Positions 35,857 to 43,559 of a stretch of 64,000 nucleotides of DNA are shown piece by piece. A program made the position numbers and the translations under genes. The stretch comes from Nonomuraea guangzhouensis (GTDB lineage Bacteria > Actinomycetota > Actinomycetes > Streptosporangiales > Streptosporangiaceae), in NCBI RefSeq assembly GCF_019396345.1, contig NZ_JAHKRM010000013.1, forward strand, positions 186,001 to 250,000. The letters are read 5' to 3'. Positions within the stretch are counted from its first letter, which is position 1. The number at the start of each line of letters is the position of its first letter. The notes beneath the pieces are model-generated. The model was not told the origin of the DNA. It did no database searches and worked only from the letters and a program-made list of their open reading frames with translations.

Positions 35857-36279
35857 ATGCCGTTGTGGCAGGTCTATCATCCCGTCGGCGCGTTTTCCGA
35901 GGAGCAGAAGCGTGACTTCGCCGAGGATGCCACGCAGTTCTACGCCCGTTTCGGACTGCCGAAGTTCTACGTCGTCACGCTCTTCCACGAGGTCCCTCGG
36001 GCATCGTTTCTGGTCGGGGGAGTGCCTTCGGACGACACCGTGCGCGTCGTGATCGAGCACATCGCCCGCCATGCTGAGGATCCCGGCCTGCGCGAGCGGA
36101 TGAGCGAGGCCCTGGGTCGCCTGCTGGCCGCGCATACGGGCGACCGCGGGCTGCACTGCGAGTTCCACGTCGACGAGACCCCGCGGGATCTGTGGATGAT
36201 CGACGGGCTGTGCCCGCCCCCGACGGGTTCGGAGGCGGAGCAGCTCTGGGCGCAGCACAACCGGCCCGTGCCCTACTGA
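35857..36279 (+). CDS. Tautomerase superfamily protein (cis-CaaD-like)
   Basis: A 140-aa member of the tautomerase_3 / cis-3-chloroacrylic acid dehalogenase-like group: catalytic Pro follows the initiator Met (MPLWQVYHPVGAFSEEQK), then FYVVTLFHEVPRASFLVGG and the C-terminal LWMIDGLCPPPTGSEAE. The amino-terminal Pro serves as a general base or acid. CAAGGAGG is a perfect ribosome site. It follows the SDR gene on the same strand, so the TetR at 34434 probably controls both. Substrate unknown; the two may act on one unsaturated or dicarbonyl compound (inference). Confidence 0.85.
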   Translation: MPLWQVYHPVGAFSEEQKRDFAEDATQFYARFGLPKFYVVTLFHEVPRASFLVGGVPSDDTVRVVIEHIARHAEDPGLRERMSEALGRLLAAHTGDRGLHCEFHVDETPRDLWMIDGLCPPPTGSEAEQLWAQHNRPVPY

Positions 36280-36372
36280 CCACGCCGCACCGACCAGGCC
36301 GCTACTGTCAAGATCACCTCGCTCTGAGATGTGAGTATTCGGGAGTCATGTGCAGCCCTCCGCGAGGATCGG

Positions 36373-37308
36373 TCAGTCGAACCGCAGGACGAACCGCCCC
36401 CGAACGCCGCGCCGTTCGAGCGAGCGATGCGCGTCGGCGGCTCGGGAGGCAGGCAGTTCGCCGGCCACGCGGACGGTGAGCCGTCCTTCACCGGCGAGTT
36501 CGGCGAGCCGGTCGAGCTCGGCCGCGGCCTCGACGTAGTCGCGGACGAAGATCGGGGCGACGCGGACCCGGTCGGTCCCGTCGCCCTGGTAACCGCGGAC
36601 GGTGACGACGGTGCCGCCGTCCTTGACGGCAGGGAGCACGGCGGCCTCCAGCACGGCGGCGTCGACGAGCCCGTCGACGCCGCCCGGATGGTGGCGGCGG
36701 ACCATTGCGGCGAAGTCGTCCCCTCGCGGCACGACCTCGTCGGCTCCGCACTCGCGGACGAAGGTCTCGTCCTGTCTGGCGGCGTCGGCGACGACAACGA
36801 GCCCGGCCTGCTTGGCGAGCTGGACGACGTACCCGCCGACGGTGCCGGCGGCGCCGGTGACGGCAACCGTCGCGCCGGCCGGGAGCGCCAGCGTGTCGAG
36901 TGCGAGCCGGGCGGTGAGCCCGTTCATCGGGATGGTGGCGGCCTGAACGTCCGAGAGCCCGGCCGGGATCTTCGCGACCGAGCGTGCCGACATGACAAGG
37001 TCTGCCCGGTAGCCGCCGTGCGCACCTGAGGGCACCACGATGGCCATGACGGCGTCCCCGATCGCGAACGGGCGGTCGACGGCGGGGCCGATCTCGGTGA
37101 TCACGCCGGCGACCTCCATGCCCGGCACCCGCACCGCGTCCGCCCCATCCTGCCGCGGACGGGAACGGATCACCGCGTCGATCGGGTTCACCGTGGCGCT
37201 GCTCACCCGGATCCTGACCTGACCGGGACCGATCGGTTCGGCCGCCAGGTCGAACTCGCCGAGAGCGTCCGGTCCGCCTGGTCGCGTCACTCCGATTGCT
37301 TGAACCAT
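36373..37308 (-). CDS. NADPH:quinone reductase / zinc-less alcohol dehydrogenase
   Basis: Medium-chain dehydrogenase of 311 aa. N-terminal GroES-like part (PGQVRIRVSSATVNPIDAVIRS) without zinc-binding Cys/His, then the Rossmann part with VTGAAGTVGGYVVQLAKQAG. These lack zinc and reduce quinones or enones with NADPH. It is third in a minus-strand set: aldo/keto reductase, TetR, this gene (97-bp gap), so it is probably part of the same regulon. ATG 37308. Confidence 0.9.
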   Translation of the reverse strand: MVQAIGVTRPGGPDALGEFDLAAEPIGPGQVRIRVSSATVNPIDAVIRSRPRQDGADAVRVPGMEVAGVITEIGPAVDRPFAIGDAVMAIVVPSGAHGGYRADLVMSARSVAKIPAGLSDVQAATIPMNGLTARLALDTLALPAGATVAVTGAAGTVGGYVVQLAKQAGLVVVADAARQDETFVRECGADEVVPRGDDFAAMVRRHHPGGVDGLVDAAVLEAAVLPAVKDGGTVVTVRGYQGDGTDRVRVAPIFVRDYVEAAAELDRLAELAGEGRLTVRVAGELPASRAADAHRSLERRGVRGRFVLRFD

Positions 37309-37405
37309 GGTCGTTCGTCACTCCTTGGTCGTTGCCGCCTGGGCGGCGGTGGGCAGGGCCGACCGCGCCGCTGACGAGTCGCGGCGTGTGTTCGACCCGG
37401 TTCGG

Positions 37406-38005
37406 CTACGGCGATGTGGGGGCGTGAAGACCCTCGAGCAGCAGGCTGCACACCTCGTCGAGTTCGGCGCCGATGCCGGGGTTCTGCCATTCGGCCGCGT
37501 GGGCGAGGTGGTTGAACTTGGCGGTGGCGTTGAAGACCACGCGGGCGGTGGCCTCCGCGTCGTCGGTGCGGAGGCTGCCGTCGGCGGCGCCGTCGGCGAT
37601 GATGGCCGTCAGCTGGCCCAAGAGGTCGGCGACGTGGTCGGTGGCGACGCTGCTGTGCGCGGCCGCGAGGATTCCATAGGCGGCGAACAGCTCCGGGTCC
37701 TCGCGAATCTTGGCCTGCTTCACGGCCAGAACGGCGTGCAGCCAGGTACGCAGTCGCCGCGCCGGCGGGACCGCGCTGTCGGCGACGATGACGGCGAGGG
37801 CGTCGCGGTTGCGGTCGAGCCAGCGCCGGGTCACGGCCTCGCGCAGCGCCTGCTTGGAGGGGAAGTGCTTGTAGACGGCGGCGTGGCTGACCCCGAGTGC
37901 CCGGGCGACGTCGACGACCGTTGCCTTGTCCGGTCCGTGGCGGCGCAGGATCTCCTCGGTGGCCGCCAGGATGGCGTTCGCGTCCAGCGGGGTTCGGGCG
38001 GGCAT
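37406..38005 (-). CDS. TetR family regulator
   Basis: Repressor of 199 aa. Helix-turn-helix at about 10-55 (NAILAATEEILRRHGPDKATVV, GVSHAAVYKHFPSKQALREAV). The ATG overlaps the aldo/keto reductase stop codon (TGATG), so it is translationally coupled. Being inside the operon it probably regulates itself, most likely by binding the GTTACA/TGTAAC repeat at the operon promoter (39038-39061). Confidence 0.9.
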   Translation of the reverse strand: MPARTPLDANAILAATEEILRRHGPDKATVVDVARALGVSHAAVYKHFPSKQALREAVTRRWLDRNRDALAVIVADSAVPPARRLRTWLHAVLAVKQAKIREDPELFAAYGILAAAHSSVATDHVADLLGQLTAIIADGAADGSLRTDDAEATARVVFNATAKFNHLAHAAEWQNPGIGAELDEVCSLLLEGLHAPTSP

Positions 38006-39015
38006 CAGCGTCTGCCGACCGTTCGCTCGCTGTCCAGCAGCGCGAGCAGGGCGGGGGGGTAGCGTTCTCCCGCCGCCGCCCCTCGGGGGACGGCCTGCTC
38101 GATCGCGTTCAGGTCGTCCTCGGTCAGCCGCAGGTCGGCGGCCTCCACCGCCTCGGTGATGTTGCGCGGTCGGCTCGCCCCGACCAGCGCGACGATGTCC
38201 CGGTGCACGCGACCCTGCGCGAGCACCCACGCGATCGCGAGCTGTGCGACCGTGGCGCCGCGGGAGGCGGCGATCTCCCGCAGCCGCTCGACCAACGCGA
38301 GGTTGGCCTCGATGTTGCCGGCGGCGAAGCGGGGCAGGTGCCCGCGAAGCCGTACGTCGCCGGCCGACGGTCGCCACGTCCCGGTCAGCATTCCTTGGGC
38401 GAGCACCCCGTACGCGGTGACGCCGATGCCCAGCTCGCGGCAGGTGGGCAGGATCTCGTCTTCGACGCCGCGGCTGAACAGTGAGTGTTCGATCTGGACG
38501 TCGGTGATCGGGTGCACGGCGTGGGCGCGGCGGATCGTCTCGGCGCCGACCTCGGACAGCCCGATGCCGCGCACGTAGCCCTTCCGCACCATCTCGGCGA
38601 CGGCGCCGACGGTCTCCTCGATCGGGACAGCGGGGTCCAGCCTGGCCGGGCGGTAGATGTCCACATAGTCGGTGCCCAGCCGCTGCAGTGAGTAGCCCAG
38701 GAAGTTCGGGATCGCGTCGGGCCGGCCGTTGATGCCGCGCACGCTGCCGTCCACACCGAACAACGCGCCGAACTTCACGCTCACCACGGCGCGGTCGCGA
38801 TCGGCGGGTCGCAGCGCCTGCCCGAGGAGCGTCTCGTTGTGCCCCATCCCGTAGTGGTCGGCCGTGTCGATGAACGTGATCCCGGCGTCGAGCGCGTTGC
38901 GAAGCGTCGCGATGCTCTGCTCGTCGGCGCTGCGTCCGTACGCGCCGGACATGCCCGCACAGCCGAGCCCGACCGCCGCCACACAGATGTCGGCGCCGAG
39001 TGTTCTCTGCTCCAT
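38005..39015 (-). CDS. Aldo/keto reductase
   Basis: NADPH-dependent carbonyl reductase of 336 aa. Catalytic Asp and Tyr in FIDTADHYGMGHNE, catalytic Lys in VVSVKFGALFG, and the cofactor site QLAIAWVLAQG and GASRPRNI. The usual catalytic His region reads DIYRPARLDP, so the His is Arg-like in place (R-P-A rather than H-R), worth checking. It heads an operon with tetR and the quinone reductase. The promoter TTGACA-17-TAGCGT places the start of transcription on or next to the ATG at 39015, so it should be leaderless. Confidence 0.9.
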   Translation of the reverse strand: MEQRTLGADICVAAVGLGCAGMSGAYGRSADEQSIATLRNALDAGITFIDTADHYGMGHNETLLGQALRPADRDRAVVSVKFGALFGVDGSVRGINGRPDAIPNFLGYSLQRLGTDYVDIYRPARLDPAVPIEETVGAVAEMVRKGYVRGIGLSEVGAETIRRAHAVHPITDVQIEHSLFSRGVEDEILPTCRELGIGVTAYGVLAQGMLTGTWRPSAGDVRLRGHLPRFAAGNIEANLALVERLREIAASRGATVAQLAIAWVLAQGRVHRDIVALVGASRPRNITEAVEAADLRLTEDDLNAIEQAVPRGAAAGERYPPALLALLDSERTVGRR

Positions 39016-39022
39016 GCGAGAA

Positions 39023-39051
39023 ACGCTAAGCGGGTGGGTTACAGATGTCAA
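39023..39051 (-). promoter_or_regulatory. Aldo/keto reductase operon promoter
   Basis: Consensus -35 TTGACA (39046-39051), 17-bp spacer, -10 TAGCGT (39023-39028), then 7 nt to the ATG. Confidence 0.75.
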
Positions 39052-39061
39052 AACTTGTAAC
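39038..39061. promoter_or_regulatory. Operator overlapping the -35 box
   Basis: GTTACA, 12 bp, TGTAAC: a perfect 6-bp inverted repeat spanning the -35 of the aldo/keto reductase promoter. It is the best candidate site for the TetR encoded in the operon. Confidence 0.6.
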
Positions 39062-39496
39062 TTGCCACCTTGGCCGTTACGGTTCCAGAGCGTGGTGGCC
39101 TCTTCGAGTTCCTGGTGCGCCAGCCGGTCGGCGCGATCGTCGTGGAGCCGGCGGTGCGGTCGCAGTCAGTCGCGCGGGAGGCCTCATCCAGCTCGGTGGG
39201 ACGAACAGCGGAATCTGATGACGTTCCACGGCCGCGCCGCGAGCTCTCCTCACCGCGTGCGGAGCAGGGCCAGAGCGCGCCTTACTCGTCTGAAGAGGTC
39301 ATCTCGCTCTGACCTGCGAGAAGGGATCAAGAACCCCAGATAACTGCTGCTACGTCCGACTCAGACCACGCGACAGGCCAGGCTCCCCACGGCTACATCC
39401 GATCCAGACCAGGCTGGCTGTGGCTGTACTGCCTGAACTGGCTGGGCTGCTGCCCTATGAGCGGCGACGTCCGGGCCAATATCCGCCAGGTCCTCG

Positions 39497-39590
39497 ATGC
39501 CGGACTGCCCGAGGTCGGCCGTTCTCCTATGCCGGACACCTGAGACAGGCCAACTCCCGATGCCAGACCGCCCGAGACGGGCCGATCCCC
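39497..39590. repeat. Three imperfect tandem repeats, period 31-32 bp
   Basis: Copies start at 39497, 39529 and 39560; shared pattern ATGCC(G/A)GAC, then CC(C/T)GAG and GGCC. Not protected by an open frame; non-coding. Confidence 0.55.
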
Positions 39591-39673
39591 GACCTGGGCC
39601 CTTTTCGTGCGACCTCACCATCGACGGGCTGGACCGTACCGCCGACCCGCGCAAGCTTCCCGGCACAGAAATA

Positions 39674-39708
39674 GGGCATGGCAGGAGAGTCGCTCTCCTG
39701 CCATGCCC
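39674..39708 (-). terminator. Sixteen-bp hairpin downstream of lexA
   Basis: Arms GGGCATGGCAGGAGAG and CTCTCCTGCCATGCCC, 3-nt loop. It is the second of two hairpins after the lexA stop and has no T-run. Confidence 0.65.
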
Positions 39709-39732
39709 ACGGGATGTGCGTACGTCGCAGAC

Positions 39733-39766
39733 GGCGTATGGCAGGGCCGTCACTCTGCCGTACGCC
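39733..39766 (-). terminator. First hairpin downstream of lexA
   Basis: Arms GGCGTATGGCAG and CTGCCGTACGCC (11 Watson-Crick pairs, one wobble) around a 10-nt loop, 17 bp past the lexA stop. Confidence 0.65.
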
Positions 39767-39783
39767 CGAAATGTCCGCAGATA

Positions 39784-40491
39784 CTAGAGGCGGCGGAGGA
39801 CCGCCACGACCTTGCCCAGCACGCTGGCCTCGTCGCCGGGGATCGGGTCGTAGTTGGAGTTGTGCGGCACCAGCCAGACGTGGCCGTCCTTGCGCTTGAA
39901 CGTCTTCACCGTGGCCTCGCCATCGATCATGGCCGCCACGATGTCGCCGCTCTCCGCGACCGGCTGCTGGCGAACGACGACCCAGTCGCCGTCGGCGATG
40001 GCGGCCTCGATCATCGAGTCACCCGCGACCTGCAGGAGGAAGAGCGTGCCTTCACCCACCAGCTGCTTGGGCAGGGCGAAGACGTCTTCGACGCTCTCCT
40101 CGGCGAGGATCGGACCACCGGCGGCGATCCGGCCGACCAGTGGCACGTAGGCGGCCGTGGGCCTGCTCACCGGAGGATCGGACTCGCTGGCCTCGGGGTC
40201 GACCCAGAGCACGGGCTCGCCGGGCAGCCGCACCTCGAGCGCGCGCGGCCGGTGCGGGTCACGTCTCAGGTAGCCCTTGCGCTGCAACGCCGTCAACTGG
40301 TGCGACACGCTGGACGTGCTGGTCAGTTGTACGGCCTCGCCGATTTCGCGCATGGATGGCGGGTATCCGCGCTGTTGGACCGAGTCGCGAATCACCTCGA
40401 GGATCTTGCGTTGCCTGGGCGTCAGGCCCAGGGAGTCACGCCGACGCACCGCGAGGTCGCTGACCCCGTTGGCGTCATCCCGATCGCTCAT
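39784..40491 (-). CDS. lexA: SOS repressor LexA
   Basis: Self-cleaving repressor of DNA-damage genes, 235 aa. N-terminal winged helix (LTPRQRKILEVIRDSVQQRG, PPSMREIGEAVQLTSTSSV), cleavage site A124-G125 in RIAAGGPI, catalytic S159 (GDSM) and K196 (TVKTFKRK). The first 20 residues are a charged extension usual in actinobacteria. Divergent from the LysM gene across an SOS box, the same arrangement as in mycobacteria (lexA, LysM gene, nrdR). It ends at two strong hairpins. Confidence 0.97.
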   Translation of the reverse strand: MSDRDDANGVSDLAVRRRDSLGLTPRQRKILEVIRDSVQQRGYPPSMREIGEAVQLTSTSSVSHQLTALQRKGYLRRDPHRPRALEVRLPGEPVLWVDPEASESDPPVSRPTAAYVPLVGRIAAGGPILAEESVEDVFALPKQLVGEGTLFLLQVAGDSMIEAAIADGDWVVVRQQPVAESGDIVAAMIDGEATVKTFKRKDGHVWLVPHNSNYDPIPGDEASVLGKVVAVLRRL

Positions 40492-40590
40492 GATCTGCCT
40501 CCTCGCCCGGCGGCCCGCCTCACCGGCGAATCTTCCGGTCCGTGGTCTTCGTGTCGCACACAGCGACCGTATCGCTGTTGAAGATCATCT

Positions 40591-40606
40591 TCAAACAATT
40601 GTTCGA
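40591..40606. promoter_or_regulatory. SOS box (LexA site)
   Basis: TCAAACAATTGTTCGA: one mismatch from the actinobacterial consensus TCGAAC-N4-GTTCGA. It overlaps a 13-bp palindrome GAAGATCATCTTC (40580-40592). It lies in the divergent gap and can repress both lexA and the LysM gene. Confidence 0.8.
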
Positions 40607-40730
40607 GTCTTCCTCGAAATTGTTGGCAGCGTGGTGTACAACATCGTACGGGAGTTCGATCGACACCGTGTTCGATTTGCCGATCTTTATTGGGTCTTTT
40701 TTTCGGGCCGGGACGGCGGGGAGGTCAAAC

Positions 40731-42275
40731 ATGCGAGCGACCACCATCACAGATGCCACCAGCGAAGACGTCAAGCGCCTCACTCTTCTGGCAGACGCCA
40801 CCCGGCGACCGGCGCCCCGGGCCGGAAATGAGGGTGAGGACCGGGGGGACGGCCGTCGGGATGGCGATTCCGCCGGCCGACCGAGTTTCGAACGTACGTA
40901 TGTCAATGACCGCTCCAGCGATCGGGAGGCGGGGCCTGCCGGTCTTCGGCCCCCGGGCCTGGGATCCGCCGGTTCGGGGGGTGAAGGCCGGCGTGGGGAC
41001 GAGGGTGGCGCCCGTTCCGGAAGCGGGGACGAGGGGCGTCTCCGGAGCGGGGGCGGCCGTCCTCGCGATGGTGAGGGCGAAGGGCGTTCCACAGGAGAGG
41101 GTGGGGACGGAAAACGTTCCGGTGGAGAAGGTGGGGACGGAAAACGTTCTGGCGGAGAGGGTGGGGGCGCAGGGCGGCGTTTCGGCGGAGAGGGTGGGGG
41201 ACGTCCTGAACGTGGGGGCGGAGGCCGTCCAAGGGGAGGCGGCGCGCGTGCCGGTGGCGGATCGGCCGGCGGAGGGTCTGTCCGCCGTCGGGCTGCGGCG
41301 CAGGGAAGGCCGCTCCTGCGGCTCGTGCCCGCGCCGCGCCTTGACGCCGACGACATGCCGTCGCCTGACGAAGGTGTACGGCCTACGGGCGCTACCGATC
41401 GCTCAGCAGAGCTTGATCGCTCGGTAGCCCCAGGACGCCCAACGGAGGCTGGGCGATCGGCGGAGCCCGGACGCTCAGCAGGGCTTGGTCGCCAAGCAGG
41501 GCGTGGCCGCTCAATGGAGGCTGGGCGACCGGCGGAGGCTGAGAACTCGACGCTTCATGCTCCGGATGGCCATGTGGAGGCGCTGCCGCGTGAAGGAGCG
41601 GAGGACCCGTCGCGCGAGGCGGCAGTCCGGTCCAAGGGGCGGTCGCGCGGGGCGGGGGACCGTTACGGTGCGCGGTCTCGCGGTGCAGGTGGGCGCGTCG
41701 GGGGTCGGGGTCGTGAGGTGGCCGGTCGTTCGGGGCGTCAGGGTCGTGAAGTGGCTGGTCGTTCTGGGGGTCGAGGTCGTGAGGCGGCCGGTCGCTCTGG
41801 AGGTCGGGGTCGTGAAGCGGCCGGGCGTTCCGATGGCCGGGCCCGTGAGGTCTCCGGCTCGTACGCGCGCCGCCCCCGACGCAAGGGCGCCCTGCCCGCA
41901 GATCGGACCCGTCTGTCCAGGAGGCGTGCCGGTGTCTCGCGGCGAGGACGGCGCAATCCCCCCGTACGGCTCACGCGGCGGGGGCGGGCCGTGCTGGTGA
42001 TGGCCATGGCCCTGCTCTCCCTGGGCGGCTTCTGGCTCGGCACCCGCGCGGTCAGCCTGGCGAACGTGGCGCCCGCCGTACCGAGTCACGCGGGTCTGCC
42101 CTGGGTGACCGTCCACGAGGGGGACACGCTCTGGACGATCGTCGACGCGGTGGCTCCCGAGGAGAACGACCCCGGAGCGGTCGTGACCGAGATCAAGCGT
42201 CTGAACGGCCTGCCCGACTCGCTCATCCGCCCCGGCACCCGCCTGTACGTCCCGAGCGCCCGCGCCTTACCGTAA
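40731..42275 (+). CDS. SOS-linked LysM membrane protein with expanded disordered N-terminus
   Basis: A 514-aa protein. About 415 residues are low-complexity Gly/Arg/Glu/Asp sequence with internal repeats (about 110-155 rich in EGGDGKRSGG; about 330-395 rich in GREVAGRSGG). Then a basic stretch, one transmembrane helix (about 420-441) and a LysM domain (about 457-510, VTVHEGDTLWTIVDAV, RPGTRLYVPS) that binds peptidoglycan. It stands where mycobacteria have the LysM protein ChiZ, an SOS-induced division inhibitor of about 165 aa, so a role in halting division after DNA damage is inferred. Start ATG 40731 with GGGAGGT. Much longer than the mycobacterial protein. Confidence 0.75.
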   Translation: MRATTITDATSEDVKRLTLLADATRRPAPRAGNEGEDRGDGRRDGDSAGRPSFERTYVNDRSSDREAGPAGLRPPGLGSAGSGGEGRRGDEGGARSGSGDEGRLRSGGGRPRDGEGEGRSTGEGGDGKRSGGEGGDGKRSGGEGGGAGRRFGGEGGGRPERGGGGRPRGGGARAGGGSAGGGSVRRRAAAQGRPLLRLVPAPRLDADDMPSPDEGVRPTGATDRSAELDRSVAPGRPTEAGRSAEPGRSAGLGRQAGRGRSMEAGRPAEAENSTLHAPDGHVEALPREGAEDPSREAAVRSKGRSRGAGDRYGARSRGAGGRVGGRGREVAGRSGRQGREVAGRSGGRGREAAGRSGGRGREAAGRSDGRAREVSGSYARRPRRKGALPADRTRLSRRRAGVSRRGRRNPPVRLTRRGRAVLVMAMALLSLGGFWLGTRAVSLANVAPAVPSHAGLPWVTVHEGDTLWTIVDAVAPEENDPGAVVTEIKRLNGLPDSLIRPGTRLYVPSARALP

Positions 42276-42365
42276 GCCGGTGAACGGGTGCTGAGCGGCG
42301 AACGCCTGCAGCCTTGGCCGCCTGCCTGATGGCCGGGCCGACCTGGACGGTCTGGCTGACGGCCG

Positions 42366-42448
42366 CCGTGGTGCTCGCGGGCGGCCAACCGTGGTGCTCA
42401 CGGACGGCCACCGTGGTGGACGGCCACCGTGGTGCTCACGGATGGCCG
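42366..42448. repeat. Four imperfect tandem repeats, about 22 bp
   Basis: Units start at 42366, 42389, 42411 (shortened to 16 bp) and 42427; shared core CCGTGGTG, then CGGACGGCC. It lies in the 828-bp gap between the LysM and nrdR genes. Confidence 0.6.
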
Positions 42449-42626
42449 TCGGCGGAGGCGTACGTCGCTGCGAAGCCGGGTCGCCTCCCCGCGATCGCCG
42501 GCAGTTCGGGCTCGCCGCCGCCTCGGCGTGCGGCCCATTGCCGGGTGGGGCAGGCAGCGGCGTCGGATGGGCATCGCGGTGGCGTTGGGTGGGCACGCAG
42601 CGGCCGGTCGGCAGCCCGCATCGCAC

Positions 42627-42717
42627 CCCCGAAGCTCCATCCCGGCACTCCCCGAAGCTCCGTCCCGGCACAGGCCCGAAAATGGTCTGTCCCGGCACAG
42701 GTCCGAAAATGGTCTGT
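42627..42717. repeat. Two families of short tandem repeats
   Basis: A 22-23 bp unit (CCCCGAAGCTCC, then TCCCGGCAC) occurs at 42627 and 42650; it runs into two copies of a 27-bp unit containing CCGAAAATGGTCTGT (42664-42690 and 42691-42717, one mismatch). Non-coding. The rest of 42276-42959 holds nothing recognisable. Confidence 0.7.
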
Positions 42718-42959
42718 CCCCAACCGAAACCGCGGCGACGAGTGCCGACAGATGTGCCGTACGAGATGCCTGTGAGCTGCGTTCACCCACGTGAGACGGG
42801 CGAACCAAGGTGACACACGAGCCCAGGAACACGCCCTCCCGGCCCGGTGTTGACGACGACACGCCCGGACCGGACTAAGGTGGCTGCGCTGATCAGCGAC
42901 TTCGGCGAGAAGGCCGCGCCCAACTTGCGTTCATGGTCGCTCGCTTCTACGGTTGGACC

Positions 42960-43006
42960 ACAACATCTAGTAGTTACACCGATGTAGTTCACCACAAATT
43001 GTGTTT
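42960..43006. promoter_or_regulatory. Pair of NrdR boxes
   Basis: Box 1 (42960-42975, ACAACATCTAGTAGTT) and box 2 (42991-43006, ACCACAAATTGTGTTT) are each 16 bp and separated by 15 bp, giving 31 bp from centre to centre. That is the spacing of known NrdR box pairs. Box 2 holds the perfect palindrome CACAAATTGTG. They lie about 100 bp before nrdR. Confidence 0.7.
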
Positions 43007-43103
43007 CTGTGACCGCACCATGGCGAGCCGTGGTGCGTGCGCGAGCGTACGCCGACGAGCGCTTTACGCCTGTGGTGGCCACGTGGTCGAGGAGGGCGAA
43101 AGC

Positions 43104-43559
43104 GTGCATTGTCCGTTCTGTCGTCATCCCGACACGAGGGTCATCGACAGCCGCTCGACAGAGGACGGCGCGGCCATTCGGCGCCGCCGTACCTGTCCGG
43201 AATGCGGGCGCCGGTTCACCACGCAGGAGACCGTACTGCTGATGGTGAGCAAACGTAGCGGAGTGACAGAGCCGTTCTCGCGCGACAAGGTCGTCGCGGG
43301 CGTGCGAAGGGCCTGCCAGGGCAGGCCGGTGAGCGAGGATTCGCTGGCCCAGTTGGGGCAGCGTGTCGAGGAGGCCATCCGAGCCAAGGGTGCCGCCGAG
43401 CTCCCCTCCAACGAGGTGGGGCTGGCGATCCTGGGCCCGTTGCGGGAGTTGGACGAGGTGGCCTACCTGCGGTTCGCATCGGTATATCGCGGTTTCGAGA
43501 GCCTGGCGGACTTCGAGGCCGAGATCGAACAGTTGAAGGCGGAGAAGGGGGAGTCATGA
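43104..43559 (+). CDS. nrdR: Transcriptional repressor NrdR
   Basis: ATP/dATP-sensing repressor of ribonucleotide reductase genes, 151 aa. Zinc ribbon with C3, C6, C31 and C34 (MHCPFCRHP, TCPECGRRFTT), then the ATP-cone domain (VSKRSGVTEPFSRDKVVAGVRRAC to SLADFEAEIEQL). GTG start with GGAGG upstream. Its stop overlaps the nrdJ ATG (ATGA), so the two are translationally coupled. It should repress its own operon at the two boxes upstream when dATP is high. Confidence 0.97.
   Translation: MHCPFCRHPDTRVIDSRSTEDGAAIRRRRTCPECGRRFTTQETVLLMVSKRSGVTEPFSRDKVVAGVRRACQGRPVSEDSLAQLGQRVEEAIRAKGAAELPSNEVGLAILGPLRELDEVAYLRFASVYRGFESLADFEAEIEQLKAEKGES

Larger units (their letters stand above)
39062..39783. 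other. Gene-poor region with imperfect repeats and hairpins
   Basis: 722 bp without a credible gene. At 39497-39590 are three imperfect tandem copies, about 31-32 bp long, each beginning ATGCCGGAC or ATGCCAGAC. Two large hairpins follow near lexA. A plus-strand open frame, 39070-39312, ends in EEVISL and resembles no family I know; its last bases match a stretch at 36324-36335. Confidence 0.5.

Noticed and set aside
39070..39312. Plus-strand frame of 80 codons in the gap before lexA
   Set aside because: No family, no ribosome site, starts inside the divergent promoter region; kept only as a possible remnant.
40542..40730. Upstream extension of the LysM frame by 63 codons
   Set aside because: It would place the SOS box inside the coding region, and ATG 40731 has a perfect GGGAGGT site.
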